Source: Sandaracinus amylolyticus | GTDB taxonomy: Bacteria; Myxococcota_A; Polyangia; Polyangiales; Sandaracinaceae | Assembly (NCBI RefSeq): GCF_000737325.1 | Contig: NZ_CP011125.1 | Span: forward strand, 5,456,001-5,520,000 | Direction: 5' to 3' | Length of the DNA stretch: 64,000 nucleotides | In this document: positions 37,362-46,307 of the stretch, piece after piece | Layout of the letters: each line of letters opens with the position of its first letter | Position numbering within the stretch: position 1 is the first letter of the stretch | Notes under the pieces: generated by a model | The model's input: only the letters and a program-made list of their open reading frames with translations | The model's database searches: none | What the model was told of the DNA's origin: nothing | Made by a program: the position numbers and the translations under genes

Positions 37362-38285
37362 ATGGGCTTCGAGGACAAGGTCGTCGTCACCTGCGCGCTC
37401 ACCGGCGTGCTCGCGAATCGCAAGCAGTGCCCGGGCATCCCGTACACGCCGGTCGAGATCGCCGAGGACGCGAAGCGCGCGTACGACGCGGGCGCGAGCG
37501 TGGTGCACATCCACGCGCGCAACGACGACGGCACGCCGACGTTCGAGCCGAGCGTGTTCGCGCGCATCAAGGACGAGGTGCGCAAGCGCTGCCCGATCAT
37601 CCTGAACTTCTCGACGGGCGTGCTCGGCGACGACGTCTCGCAGCCGGTCGAGATCATCAAGACGGTCCGGCCCGAGATCGCGGCGCTCAACATGGGCACG
37701 ATGAACTACGCGAAGTACTCGGAGTCGCGGAAGCAGTTCATGTTCGACATGATCTTCCCGAACCCGTACTCGAAGATCCTCACGCTGCTCGAGGCGATGA
37801 ACGAGGCGGGCGTGAAGCCCGAGCTCGAGTGCTTCGACACCGGGCACAACGCGGGCATCAAGCCGCTGCTGCACATGGGCGCGCTGCGCGAGCCGTATCA
37901 GTTCTCGTTCATCGTCGGCGTGCTCGGCGGCATCCCGCAGAGCGTCGAGTCGCTGCAGCTGCAGACGAAGATCATGCCCGCGGGGAGCGAGTGGGAGGTC
38001 ATCGCGATCTCGCACGGCCACTGGCGCATGCTCGCGACGGCGCTGGTGCTCGGCGGGAACATCCGCACCGGGCTCGAGGATCATCTCTATCTGCCGAACG
38101 GACAGATGGCGAAGAACAACGGCGAGCTCGTCGAGGTCGCGGTGCGCATGACGCGCGACGTCGGGCGCGAGCCGGCGACGGTCGAGGAGGCGCGCGAGAT
38201 CCTGCGCCTGAACGAGCTCGCCGCGGGCCGCGAAGCGGCGCGCGACGTGGGCCACACGATCGCCAGCCACAGCGCCGCGAGCTGA
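37362..38285 (+). CDS. Beta-keto acid cleavage enzyme (BKACE/Kce family)
   Basis: A 307-residue TIM-barrel enzyme of the BKACE (formerly DUF849) family. Members cleave a beta-keto acid with acetyl-CoA to give acetoacetate and an acyl-CoA; the first described, Kce, acts on 3-keto-5-aminohexanoate in lysine fermentation. Metal-binding ASVVHIHARNDDG (H-x-H), NFSTGVLGDDVSQPVEI, PELECFDTGHNAGI and the C-terminal GGNIRTGLEDHLYLPNGQMA are typical. GGAGGA lies eight bases before the ATG. Substrate not determined by the sequence; the pairing with an enoyl-CoA hydratase suggests a CoA-based catabolic route. Confidence 0.9.
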   Translation: MGFEDKVVVTCALTGVLANRKQCPGIPYTPVEIAEDAKRAYDAGASVVHIHARNDDGTPTFEPSVFARIKDEVRKRCPIILNFSTGVLGDDVSQPVEIIKTVRPEIAALNMGTMNYAKYSESRKQFMFDMIFPNPYSKILTLLEAMNEAGVKPELECFDTGHNAGIKPLLHMGALREPYQFSFIVGVLGGIPQSVESLQLQTKIMPAGSEWEVIAISHGHWRMLATALVLGGNIRTGLEDHLYLPNGQMAKNNGELVEVAVRMTRDVGREPATVEEAREILRLNELAAGREAARDVGHTIASHSAAS

Positions 38286-38290
38286 GCGTC

Positions 38291-39082
38291 ATGGAGGCGC
38301 GCGCGTATCGGACCTTGCTCGTCGCGCAGACGGGCGCGGTGGCGACGATCACGATGAACAAGCCCGAGCGGAAGAACCCGCTCGGGCCCGAGATGGTGAA
38401 CGAGCTCTGCTGGGCGCTCGACGACGCGAAGGACGACGCGTCGGTGCGTGCGATCGTGCTGACGGGCGCAGGCGGCGCGTTCAGCGCGGGCGGCGATCTC
38501 AAGCAGATGTCGGGTGGCGCGGACGGCGGGGCCGAGCCGCTCGCGCCGCGCGGCGACTACGTCGATCTGCTCTTGCGCTTCACGACGGTCGGGAAGCCGA
38601 CGATCGCGCGCGTGCCGGGGATCGCGATGGGGGGTGGGCTCGGGCTCGTCGCGTCGTGCGACTTCGCGATCGGGTGCGAGAGCGCGACGTTCGGGACGCC
38701 CGAGATCAAGCGCGGGCTCTTCCCGATGATGATCATGGCGGTGCTGCGTCGCGTCGTGAGCCGGCGACGGCTCATGGAGATGATGCTGCTCGGCGAGAAG
38801 CTCGATGCGCGCGAGGCCGAGCGCATCGAGCTGATCTCGAAGTGCGTGCCCGACGCGGAGCTCGACGCGTCGGTGAGCGCGCTCGCCGAGAAGCTCGCGG
38901 CACAGTCGCCGACCGCGATGCGCATGGGGCTCGCCGCGTTCCACGCGCAGGCGGATCGTGATCTCGCGAGCGCCCTGCCCTACTTGCGTGATCAGCTCGT
39001 CGCGATCCTCGGCACCGAGGACGCGCGCGAGGGCCTCATGGCGTTCATGGAGAAGCGCACGCCGCAGTGGACCGGTCGCTGA
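38291..39082 (+). CDS. Enoyl-CoA hydratase/isomerase family protein
   Basis: A 263-residue crotonase-fold protein. Oxyanion-hole segments are AGGAFSAGGDLKQMSGG and VPGIAMGGGLGLVASCDFAI; the loop FGTPEIKRGLFPMMIMAVL is where catalytic glutamates usually lie (a Glu is present at TPEIKRG). It could hydrate or isomerise an enoyl-CoA or catalyse another crotonase reaction. It starts five bases after the BKACE stop and its end overlaps the following lipoprotein gene by 16 bases, so it belongs to the same operon. Confidence 0.9.
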   Translation: MEARAYRTLLVAQTGAVATITMNKPERKNPLGPEMVNELCWALDDAKDDASVRAIVLTGAGGAFSAGGDLKQMSGGADGGAEPLAPRGDYVDLLLRFTTVGKPTIARVPGIAMGGGLGLVASCDFAIGCESATFGTPEIKRGLFPMMIMAVLRRVVSRRRLMEMMLLGEKLDAREAERIELISKCVPDAELDASVSALAEKLAAQSPTAMRMGLAAFHAQADRDLASALPYLRDQLVAILGTEDAREGLMAFMEKRTPQWTGR

Positions 39083-39921
39083 TCGCAGCCGCGCTGATGG
39101 TGATGGGCTGCGGGGGTGCGCCACCTCCGCCGCCCGCGCCTGCGCCCGAGCCCGTCGTCGAGCGTGCACCGCCTCCACCGCGCGTGCACACGATCGTGCT
39201 CTCCGCCGCGCTGCCTCGCGCGACGCGAACGAACAGCGGGCTCGCGCCGGACGGGACGCTCTATTGCCGGCAGACGTACTTCGCGACGCCGCCGAGCGAC
39301 GAGCGGGCGTGTGTCGCGGACGGGTACGGGATCACCGCGCCCGTGATGCACGCGATCGATCCGACCGGCGCCGCGCTGCGTTACGTCGATGGGCCGCTCT
39401 CGATCGTGCGCATCGACGACTGCGGGAACGGCGAGCGACCGGTGCGGAGGCCGCCGGCGTCGCTCGTGCGGAGGCTCGCGCCCGAGCTCGCCGCGGCGCC
39501 GCGCTCCGAGACGATCGATCTGCGCGCGGTGCAGTTCGCGTCGTGCCCGCTCGCGGATCTCGCGCTGCGCGTGCCCGACGGCGTCGAGCTCACGGCGCGC
39601 GGCGCCGTGCTGCGGATGCACGCGAGCGAGCCTGCCGACATCGAGCTGGCGGTCGCGGGCGAGACGCGTCACGCGTGGTCGCTCGACGCCGCAGGCGACC
39701 TCGAGCTCGAGGTGCTCTGCAACGAGCGGTTCGTGGTGGTCGCGGCGGGGATCGTCGCGGACGACGAAGCGTCGCGCGCGACGACGCGCGAGCAGACGCT
39801 GGCATGCACGCCGACGGTGCGCGCGTGGCGCTCGTTCGAGCGCATCCGGATCGATCGTGAGCGCGGCGTGGTGACGCCGGTGGAGATCGTCGCGCCGACC
39901 TTCTCGACCGCGCTGCGCTGA
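39067..39921 (+). CDS. Lipoprotein, hypothetical
   Basis: A 284-residue lipoprotein starting at GTG 39067 inside the end of the hydratase gene. The signal DRSLIAAALMVMGC ends at Cys15, followed by a Pro-rich linker (PPPPPAPAPEPVVERAPPPP). The mature domain is beta-rich with several cysteines (LYCRQTYF, ERACVADGYG, DDCGNGERP, FASCPLADLALR, EVLCNERF, LACTPTVRA), which may form disulfides. No known family. A 6-bp hairpin follows two bases after the stop. It may be coupled to the hydratase only by overlap rather than function. Confidence 0.75.
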   Translation: MDRSLIAAALMVMGCGGAPPPPPAPAPEPVVERAPPPPRVHTIVLSAALPRATRTNSGLAPDGTLYCRQTYFATPPSDERACVADGYGITAPVMHAIDPTGAALRYVDGPLSIVRIDDCGNGERPVRRPPASLVRRLAPELAAAPRSETIDLRAVQFASCPLADLALRVPDGVELTARGAVLRMHASEPADIELAVAGETRHAWSLDAAGDLELEVLCNERFVVVAAGIVADDEASRATTREQTLACTPTVRAWRSFERIRIDRERGVVTPVEIVAPTFSTALR

Positions 39922-39922
39922 C

Positions 39923-39946
39923 GCGCGCCTCTTGCCTCTTGCGCGC
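39923..39946 (+). terminator. Weak hairpin after the lipoprotein gene
   Basis: GCGCGC (39923-39928) pairs with GCGCGC (39941-39946) around a 12-base pyrimidine-rich loop, right after the stop at 39921. Confidence 0.3.
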
Positions 39947-40086
39947 CGCGGCGCACGGACCCACCACCGAGGCGCACGACGCACCTCCGCTGGCCCACCC
40001 GCACGCACTGCACATCGGTGCTGGGTCGCACCCGCACGTCCGGGGAGCCCCGGGACCGCACAGTGGACGACGCGGGCGGGACGGCA

Positions 40087-40092
40087 TACGGT
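40087..40092 (+). promoter_or_regulatory. Putative -10 element for a leaderless RND/MMPL mRNA
   Basis: TACGGT lies 10 bases before the ATG at 40103, with no ribosome binding site between. The element is identical to that of accC. Confidence 0.45.
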
Positions 40093-40102
40093 GCGCGCCC
40101 CG

Positions 40103-42583
40103 ATGTTCGCCCGCTGGTTGGACGCTCTCGCGGCCGTGGTGACGGCGCGGCGCCGAACGGTGCTGCTCGTCGTCGCGATGTTCGTGACGTTCGCGGCGAT
40201 CCAGCTGCCGCGCCTGCAGACCGACTCGTCGCCCGAGAACCTGCTGATTTCGTACGGCGGGTACGCAGATCGCGCGCGCGTGTTCCGCGAGTCGTTCGGC
40301 GACACCGACAGCGTCGTCGCGATCCTCGTCGAGGCCGAGGACGCGACGCAGCTCGAGCCGCTGCGCTACGTGCACAGGCTTTCGAAGCACCTCGCGTCGC
40401 AGGACTACACGGTGCGCGTCGAGAGCCTCACCGTCACGCCGCTGCCGGGCGCGCGCGTCGAGGCCGAGGCCACGCTCGACGATCTCGAAGGGCTCGACGA
40501 TCTCGAGCAGCCCGAGGACGGCGCGGATGCGCGCGCCGAGGCCGCGCTGCAGGTGCTCGTCGCGGCGGAGCCCGAGCGGTTCCCGATGGGCCTCTACAGC
40601 GTCGCGGAGCGCGTGGGTGATGGCGAGGCCGACACCCGCGCGGTCGTGCAGGGCGACGAGGTCACCGAGGACGAGGCCGCCGCGATCCGCGCTGCGATCG
40701 AGGATCTTCCGCTGGTCGACGGTCGCCTCGTGTCGCGCGATCGCACGCTCGCGTCGGTCGTCGCGTTCCTGGATCCCGCGCTCGGCACCGGTCAGCACCG
40801 CCTCGAGGCCGTGCACCGCATCGACGCGTGGCTCGCCGCGAACCCGCCGCCCGCGGGGATCACCGTGCATCCCGCGGGCATCCCGCACCTGCGCGCGAAG
40901 ATCAGCGACGCGATGATCGAGGATCAGACGATCCTCGTCCCGCTCTCGCTGCTCGTCTGCATCGCGCTGCTCTACGCGTCGTTCCGGTGGTGGCCGGGCA
41001 CGCTGCTCACGCTCGCGACCGTCGGTGCATCCGTCGTGTCGGTGCTCGGGATGATGGCGCTGCTCGGCGAGCCGCTGACCATCCTGATGAACACGCTCCC
41101 GACGCTGCTCATCATCATGGGCATATCGGAAGCGGTGCACGTCGTCGCGCGCTACGTCGAGGAGACGCGGCGCTCGCCCGATCGTGTGGCCGCCGCACGT
41201 CGCGCGATCCGTCAGCTCGCGGTCGCGTGCTTCCTGACGTCGTTCACGACCAGCGTCGGCTTCGCGTCGCTGCTGGTCGCGCAGACCGAGATGCTGCGTC
41301 GCTTCGGGCTCGTCGCGTCGCTCGGCGTGATGGTCTCGTACGCCATCCTCGTGACGTTCGTGCCCGCGGCGCTGACGTTCTTCCCGACGCCCACCGAGGG
41401 CCAGGTGAAGGGCGACGACCCGCTGCCGCGCGGCAAGCTCGAGGGGCTGCTGGTGCGCATCACGGCGTTCGTCGTGCGCCACGCGAAGGCGGTGCTCGTC
41501 GTCGCGGTGCTGATCACGATCCCGTGCGCGTGGGCGTACAGCGCGATCCAGGTCGACACGTCGCTGCGCGACACCTTCGATCCGAGCGATCCGATCGTGC
41601 GCGCGACGCAGCTCGTCGACGAGCGCCTCGACGGGATCCGCCCGCTCGAGGTGATGATCGAAGCGCACGAGGAGGGCGCGCTGCGCGATCCGCGCGCGCT
41701 CGAGACGTTCGATCGCATCGCGCGCTGGGCCGCGACGCAAGACGGCGTGCTGCGCACCACGACGCCCGGTGACTTCCTGTGGGAGACGTGGCGTCGCATC
41801 GCGGGCATCGAGCGCGACGACGCGCGCACGCCCTTCCGCTCGAGCGAGCAGGTGGACGCGCTGCTCGCGCTGCTCGATCGCCTCGAGCGGAGCCCGGTCG
41901 ACGCGTACCTGACGGACGACGGACGGCGCGCGCGCATCGAGATCCGCCTCGGCGACATCGGCGCGCAGCGCAGCATCCGGCTGATCCGCGCGATCGAGCA
42001 GAAGCTCCAGGAGGAGCTCGCGCCGCTGCACGTGACCTATTCGACGTTCGGCGAGGCGTACATCGGCTCGCACGGCGCGGACGCGGTCGTGCAGGACATG
42101 TTCGGGAGCCTCTCGCTCTCGGCGCTCGTGATCTTCGCGACGATCGCCCTGCTCTTCCGCAGCGTGAAGCTCGGTCTGCTCGCGATCCCCCCGAACGTGA
42201 TCCCGCAGATCGCGACGGTCGCGTGGATGGTCGTGCGCGGCATCCCGCTCAACGCGAGCACCGCGATCGTGTTCTCGGTCGCGATCGGCGTGAGCGTCGA
42301 TCTCACGATCCACGCGTTCGCGCGGCTCGTCGAAGAAGAAGAGCGCGGCTTGTGGCGGCGCGCGGCGCTGGTGCGCGCGGCGCGCGGGACCGGTCGCGCG
42401 ATCGTCGTCTCGTGCGCGACGCTCGTGATGGGCTTCGGTGTCCTGCTGCTGAGCGGCTTCGTGCCGGTGCGCCAGTTCGGTGAGCTCATCGCGGTCGCGC
42501 TCTCGACGTCGCTCGTCGCGACGCTGATCTTCCAGCCCGCGCTCATGATGCTGGTCGGTCGGCTCCGTCGCGCGAAGGCGTGA
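40103..42583 (+). CDS. RND superfamily (MMPL-type) lipid or hopanoid exporter
   Basis: An 826-residue protein with the duplicated RND layout: an N-terminal membrane segment (VLLVVAMFVTFAAIQLPRLQ), a large periplasmic domain, a five-helix bundle (TILVPLSLLVCIALLYASFR ... IMGISEAVHVVARYVEETRR), and the same pattern repeated in the C-half (LRDTFDPSDPIVRATQLVDE, VIPQIATVAWMVVRGIPLNA, GVSVDLTIHAFARLVEEEER). The GISEAVH and GVSVDLTIH segments are hallmarks of MMPL/HpnN-like transporters of hydrophobic molecules such as hopanoids or lipids. Substrate unknown. A DedA-family gene follows; a second RND/MMPL gene is at 48877. Confidence 0.88.
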   Translation: MFARWLDALAAVVTARRRTVLLVVAMFVTFAAIQLPRLQTDSSPENLLISYGGYADRARVFRESFGDTDSVVAILVEAEDATQLEPLRYVHRLSKHLASQDYTVRVESLTVTPLPGARVEAEATLDDLEGLDDLEQPEDGADARAEAALQVLVAAEPERFPMGLYSVAERVGDGEADTRAVVQGDEVTEDEAAAIRAAIEDLPLVDGRLVSRDRTLASVVAFLDPALGTGQHRLEAVHRIDAWLAANPPPAGITVHPAGIPHLRAKISDAMIEDQTILVPLSLLVCIALLYASFRWWPGTLLTLATVGASVVSVLGMMALLGEPLTILMNTLPTLLIIMGISEAVHVVARYVEETRRSPDRVAAARRAIRQLAVACFLTSFTTSVGFASLLVAQTEMLRRFGLVASLGVMVSYAILVTFVPAALTFFPTPTEGQVKGDDPLPRGKLEGLLVRITAFVVRHAKAVLVVAVLITIPCAWAYSAIQVDTSLRDTFDPSDPIVRATQLVDERLDGIRPLEVMIEAHEEGALRDPRALETFDRIARWAATQDGVLRTTTPGDFLWETWRRIAGIERDDARTPFRSSEQVDALLALLDRLERSPVDAYLTDDGRRARIEIRLGDIGAQRSIRLIRAIEQKLQEELAPLHVTYSTFGEAYIGSHGADAVVQDMFGSLSLSALVIFATIALLFRSVKLGLLAIPPNVIPQIATVAWMVVRGIPLNASTAIVFSVAIGVSVDLTIHAFARLVEEEERGLWRRAALVRAARGTGRAIVVSCATLVMGFGVLLLSGFVPVRQFGELIAVALSTSLVATLIFQPALMMLVGRLRRAKA

Positions 42584-42644
42584 CGCGGTCGTCGCACAGT
42601 CGCGCGTTGCCGCTGGGGGCGCGCAGTGATAGCCGGGGTGCACG

Positions 42645-43301
42645 ATGGATGCGCTGATTGGTCTGTTCCACTCCCTGATCGAGATCATCCGGAACCCGGG
42701 GCACCTCATCGAGTGGGGCGGCTACCCGGGCATGGCGCTCATCGTCTTCCTCGAGACGGGCGCGCTCGTGTTCTTCCTGCCCGGCGACTCGCTGCTCGTC
42801 ATGGCCGGGCTCTACGCGGCGCAGGGCTCGCTCGATCTCGGATTGCTGAACCTGATCCTGATCCCGTGCGCGATCATCGGTGACGCGACGTCGTACTGGA
42901 TGGGCGCGAAGACCGGGCCGCGCATCTTCAGCCGACCGAAGTCGTTCTTCTTCGATCCGAAGCACGCGCTCGCGGCGCGCGACTTCTACGAGAAGCACGG
43001 CGGCAAGGCGATCATCATCTCGCGCTTCATGCCGCTGGTCCGCACGTTCGTGCCGGTGATCGCGGGGGTCGCGCAGATGCCCTATCGCCGCTTCGCCATG
43101 TACAACGTGATCGGCGCCGTCTCGTGGGTCGCGTCGATGACGATCATCGGGTACGCGCTCGGTCAGGTGCCGGGCGTCATCCAGCACATCGAGAAGATCA
43201 TCATCCTCGTCGTGCTCATCTCGGTCGCGCCCGGCGTGGTGCAGTGGCTGCGCACGCGCATGGCCGCGAAGCGCGCGGCGACCGAGTCGACGCCGAGCTG
43301 A
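42645..43301 (+). CDS. DedA family membrane protein
   Basis: A 218-residue integral membrane protein of the DedA (SNARE-associated/VTT) family. Family sequences are evident: ALIVFLETGALVFFLPGDSL, IPCAIIGDATSYWMGAKTG, FYEKHGGKAIIISRFMPLV, RTFVPVIAGVAQMPYRRF, ALGQVPGVI. DedA proteins are implicated in undecaprenyl-phosphate or phospholipid recycling across the membrane. Upstream TTGCCG and TAGCCG are 17 bases apart and the latter lies 9 bases before the ATG, a weak promoter. It could help the neighbouring RND protein in lipid traffic, but that is inference. Convergent with recJ, eight bases between stops. Confidence 0.92.
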   Translation: MDALIGLFHSLIEIIRNPGHLIEWGGYPGMALIVFLETGALVFFLPGDSLLVMAGLYAAQGSLDLGLLNLILIPCAIIGDATSYWMGAKTGPRIFSRPKSFFFDPKHALAARDFYEKHGGKAIIISRFMPLVRTFVPVIAGVAQMPYRRFAMYNVIGAVSWVASMTIIGYALGQVPGVIQHIEKIIILVVLISVAPGVVQWLRTRMAAKRAATESTPS

Positions 43302-43309
43302 ATCGCGGC

Positions 43310-45082
43310 TCAGAGGACGGCGGCGAGGCGGAGCTCGACGGCTTCGCCGCCCGTCCAGTCGTCGGGGCGGAGCGTGCCGATCACGTCGACCTGGCGGCCG
43401 ATGCGCTCGAGCGACGCGCCCATCTCCCAGCCGAAGCAGCGCAGCTTCGTGCCGCCGAAGCGCACGACCATCTTGAGGTGCCCGTCCCCGACCGGCTGCG
43501 CATCCTCGACGCGCGCGCCGTGCACCGCGACGACGGGCTCCTGGTTCGATGCGCCGAGCGGCTCGAGCAGCGCGAGCTCCGACGCGCGCGGCAGCGGGTA
43601 GCTCGCCGCGTCGAGCACGACGTCGATGCGCTTCGACGTGTCCACGTCCCCGCGCTGCGCGCGGAGCGTGCGGCACGTGTCGTCGAACGCAGCGCGCAGC
43701 GCGTCCACGCGCGGCGCACGCACGCTGAGCCCTGCTGCGGCCTGGTGCCCGCCGAACGTGACGAGCTCGCCGCGGCACGCCTTGATCGCGTCGTAGAGCG
43801 GGAAGCCCGCGGGCGTGCGCCCGCTGCCGTGCCCGACGCCGTCTTCGATCGCGATCGCGAGCACCGGGGCGTCGAACAGGTCGACGAGGCGCGCCGCGAC
43901 GATGCCGACCACGCCGCGGTGCCACCCTTCGGACGCGACCACGATTCCGCCGTCGTGACGGCCGTCGTAGATCTCGCGCACCTGCGCGACCGCTTCCTCG
44001 GTGATGCGCCGGGTGATCGCCTTGCGCTCTTCGTTGAGCGCCTCGATCGCGATCGCGTGGGCGCGCGCGTCGACCATCGTGCGCGCGCGCAGGAGCGCGA
44101 CGGTGATCGCGGGATCGCCGAGCCTGCCCGCTGCGTTGAGGCGCGGCGCGAGACGGAACGCGACGTCGATGCCGCCGAGCGAGCCACCCGCGCGCATCTT
44201 CGCCTGCTCGCGCAGCGCGACGAGGCCCGGCCGCGTCGGCTGTGCGAGACGCACCAGGCCCGCGCGCACCAGGCGTCGGTTGTCGCCGTCGAGCGGCGCG
44301 ACGTCGGCGATCGTGCCGAGCGCGACGAGATCGAGCAGCTCGCGCAGATCGAGCTTCGCGCCGAGCACCGCACGCACCGCGGCGGCGAGCGAGAGCGCGA
44401 GGCCCGCGCTCGACAGGCCCTTGTAGGGGAACGCGCAGTCGGGCCGGTGCGGGTTGAGGAACGCGTTCGCGGGCAGCGGCTCGGCCGGAACGAGGTGGTG
44501 ATCGACGACGATCACGTCGATGCCCGCGGCGCGCGCCGCGGCGACGCGCGCGTGGTCGCTCGAGCCGCAGTCGCACGTGACGAGCAGCGTCGCACCGGTC
44601 GCGCGCACCCGCTCGAGCGCCGGCGCGCTCAGGCCGTAGCCACCCGCGAAGCGGCTCGCGACGAGCGCGACGACGTCGCCGCCCATCTGCTCGAGCGCGT
44701 CGCACAGGATCGCGGTGCTGGTCGTGCCGTCGACGTCGTAGTCGCCGAACACCGCGATGCGCTCGCGCGCCCGGATCGCCCGCGCCAGACGATCGGCGGC
44801 CGCGCTGCGATCGATCATGCCGTCGGGGATCGTCAGGCCCGAGAGGCGCGGCTCGAGGTACTCGCGCGCGACCGCGGGATCCTGCAGGCCGCGGTGGATC
44901 AGGATCTGCGCGATCGTCGGCGAGATCCCCAGCGCGCGCCCGAGCTCCAGCGCCGCCGGCGGATCGTTCTCGGCCTCGCGCCACGCAGCTTTTGCTGTGT
45001 TTTCTGGGCTTTTCGGCGCTGGAACGGAAGAAGGGCGAGAGAGGGCGACGCTGTCGCCCATGCTCTCGCCCCTCGCGGCCAT
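43310..45082 (-). CDS. recJ: Single-stranded-DNA-specific exonuclease RecJ
   Basis: A 590-residue 5'-3' exonuclease for single-stranded DNA in recombination and mismatch repair. Catalytic motifs: VFGDYDVDGTTSTAILCDAL (114-119 DYDVDG), LLVTCDCGSSDH, IVVDHHLVP (DHH 194-196), and in the DHHA1 half FRLAPRLNAAGRLGDP and SGRTPAGFPL, VTFGGHQAAAGLSV. Length matches RecJ. It starts at 45082 (an in-frame ATG at 45061 is an alternative), 36 bases after the secF stop, and is the last gene of the yajC-secD-secF-recJ operon, a common order. A Ser/Pro-rich N-terminal stretch is not part of the fold. Confidence 0.94.
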   Translation of the reverse strand: MAARGESMGDSVALSRPSSVPAPKSPENTAKAAWREAENDPPAALELGRALGISPTIAQILIHRGLQDPAVAREYLEPRLSGLTIPDGMIDRSAAADRLARAIRARERIAVFGDYDVDGTTSTAILCDALEQMGGDVVALVASRFAGGYGLSAPALERVRATGATLLVTCDCGSSDHARVAAARAAGIDVIVVDHHLVPAEPLPANAFLNPHRPDCAFPYKGLSSAGLALSLAAAVRAVLGAKLDLRELLDLVALGTIADVAPLDGDNRRLVRAGLVRLAQPTRPGLVALREQAKMRAGGSLGGIDVAFRLAPRLNAAGRLGDPAITVALLRARTMVDARAHAIAIEALNEERKAITRRITEEAVAQVREIYDGRHDGGIVVASEGWHRGVVGIVAARLVDLFDAPVLAIAIEDGVGHGSGRTPAGFPLYDAIKACRGELVTFGGHQAAAGLSVRAPRVDALRAAFDDTCRTLRAQRGDVDTSKRIDVVLDAASYPLPRASELALLEPLGASNQEPVVAVHGARVEDAQPVGDGHLKMVVRFGGTKLRCFGWEMGASLERIGRQVDVIGTLRPDDWTGGEAVELRLAAVL

Positions 45083-45118
45083 TCAGAAGCCTTGTACCAG
45101 CGTTCGGCGTCGGACGGA

Positions 45119-46300
45119 TCAGGTTCCCGACGCAGCGGCGCGCCCGCGCGCTGCCGCGGCCGCGCGCTCACGCGCCTTCGCGAACACGACCTTGTCGAAC
45201 CACTCGGTCACCGGCGCCGCGATGTAGATCGTCGAGTAGACGCCCGCGACGAAGCCGATGAAGAGCGCGAACGCGATGTCCTGGATGACCTGGGTGCCCC
45301 AGACGAAGAACGGGATGATCGCGAGCAGCGTCACGCCCGACGTCACGATGGTGCGCGAGAGCATCTCCGACGTGGAGATGTTGATCAGCTCCGCCATCGT
45401 CTTCCCGCGGTGGCGCGCCGTGTTCTCGCGGATGCGGTCGTAGATGACGATCGTGTCGTTGATCGAGTAGCCGATGATCGTCAGCAGCGACGCGATCGTC
45501 GTCAGGTTGAACTCGCGCTGGACCAGCACGAACACGCCGACCGTGATCACCGCGTCGTGGATGAGGGCGATGATGCCGCCCGGCGCGAACCGCAGATCGA
45601 AGCGGAACGCGACGTACACCATGATGAACGCGATCGCGTAGAGCAGCGCCTTGAGCGCCGAGTTGCGCAGCTGTTCGCCGGCGCGCGGGCCGACCCACTC
45701 GATGCGCAGCGGCTCCTCGGGACCACGCTCGCCGAGCTGCTCCTCGAGCTGCGCGACCAGGCGGTCCGCGACGCCCACGAGGTTCGCCTCGTAGCGGAAG
45801 TCGCTCTCGGGACCGAAGCGCACGACGTCGCCACGGAGGCTCACGCCCGACGCCTCGAGCGCGCTGCGGATCTGCGCCGGGTCACCCGACGCGCCGAGGC
45901 GCACCGACACCTTGTCGCCACCGGGCGAGACACGCAGCGCGATCACCTCTGTGTCGCCCAGCGCGTTGCCGAGCTCGGTGCGGATCCGCTCTTCGATGTC
46001 CGCGGGGAGCGCCGAGACCTCGCGCACGCGAACGATGTACTCGTTCGCAGCGCCCTGGACCGCGATCACGTCGGGGCTCTCGTACTCGAGGCCCTCGAGC
46101 GTCTCGCGCAGCTCGGCGGTCGAGATGTCGCCGCGGAAGCGCAGCTGGACCTCGGTGCCACCGGTGAAGTCGATGCCGAAGTTGGGCCCCGGCCAGAAGA
46201 GCGAGAGCACGCTGAGGAGGACGAGGATCGACGACGTGGCCACCGCGGCGGTGCGGTAGCGCATGAAGTCGAACACACGACCGGGCTTGATGAACTCCAT
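45119..46300 (-). CDS. secF: Protein translocase subunit SecF
   Basis: A 393-residue accessory subunit that with SecD pulls proteins through the Sec channel using the proton gradient. N-terminal segment RTAAVATSSILVLLSVLSLF is followed by NFGIDFTGGTEVQLRFRG, a large periplasmic domain longer than usual (about 190 residues; E. coli SecF is about 320 total), then the five C-terminal membrane helices with RENTARHRGKTMAELINIST and MLSRTIVTSGVTLLAIIPFF. Starts seven bases after the secD stop. Confidence 0.95.
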   Translation of the reverse strand: MEFIKPGRVFDFMRYRTAAVATSSILVLLSVLSLFWPGPNFGIDFTGGTEVQLRFRGDISTAELRETLEGLEYESPDVIAVQGAANEYIVRVREVSALPADIEERIRTELGNALGDTEVIALRVSPGGDKVSVRLGASGDPAQIRSALEASGVSLRGDVVRFGPESDFRYEANLVGVADRLVAQLEEQLGERGPEEPLRIEWVGPRAGEQLRNSALKALLYAIAFIMVYVAFRFDLRFAPGGIIALIHDAVITVGVFVLVQREFNLTTIASLLTIIGYSINDTIVIYDRIRENTARHRGKTMAELINISTSEMLSRTIVTSGVTLLAIIPFFVWGTQVIQDIAFALFIGFVAGVYSTIYIAAPVTEWFDKVVFAKARERAAAAARGRAAASGT

Positions 46301-46307
46301 CTCTCTG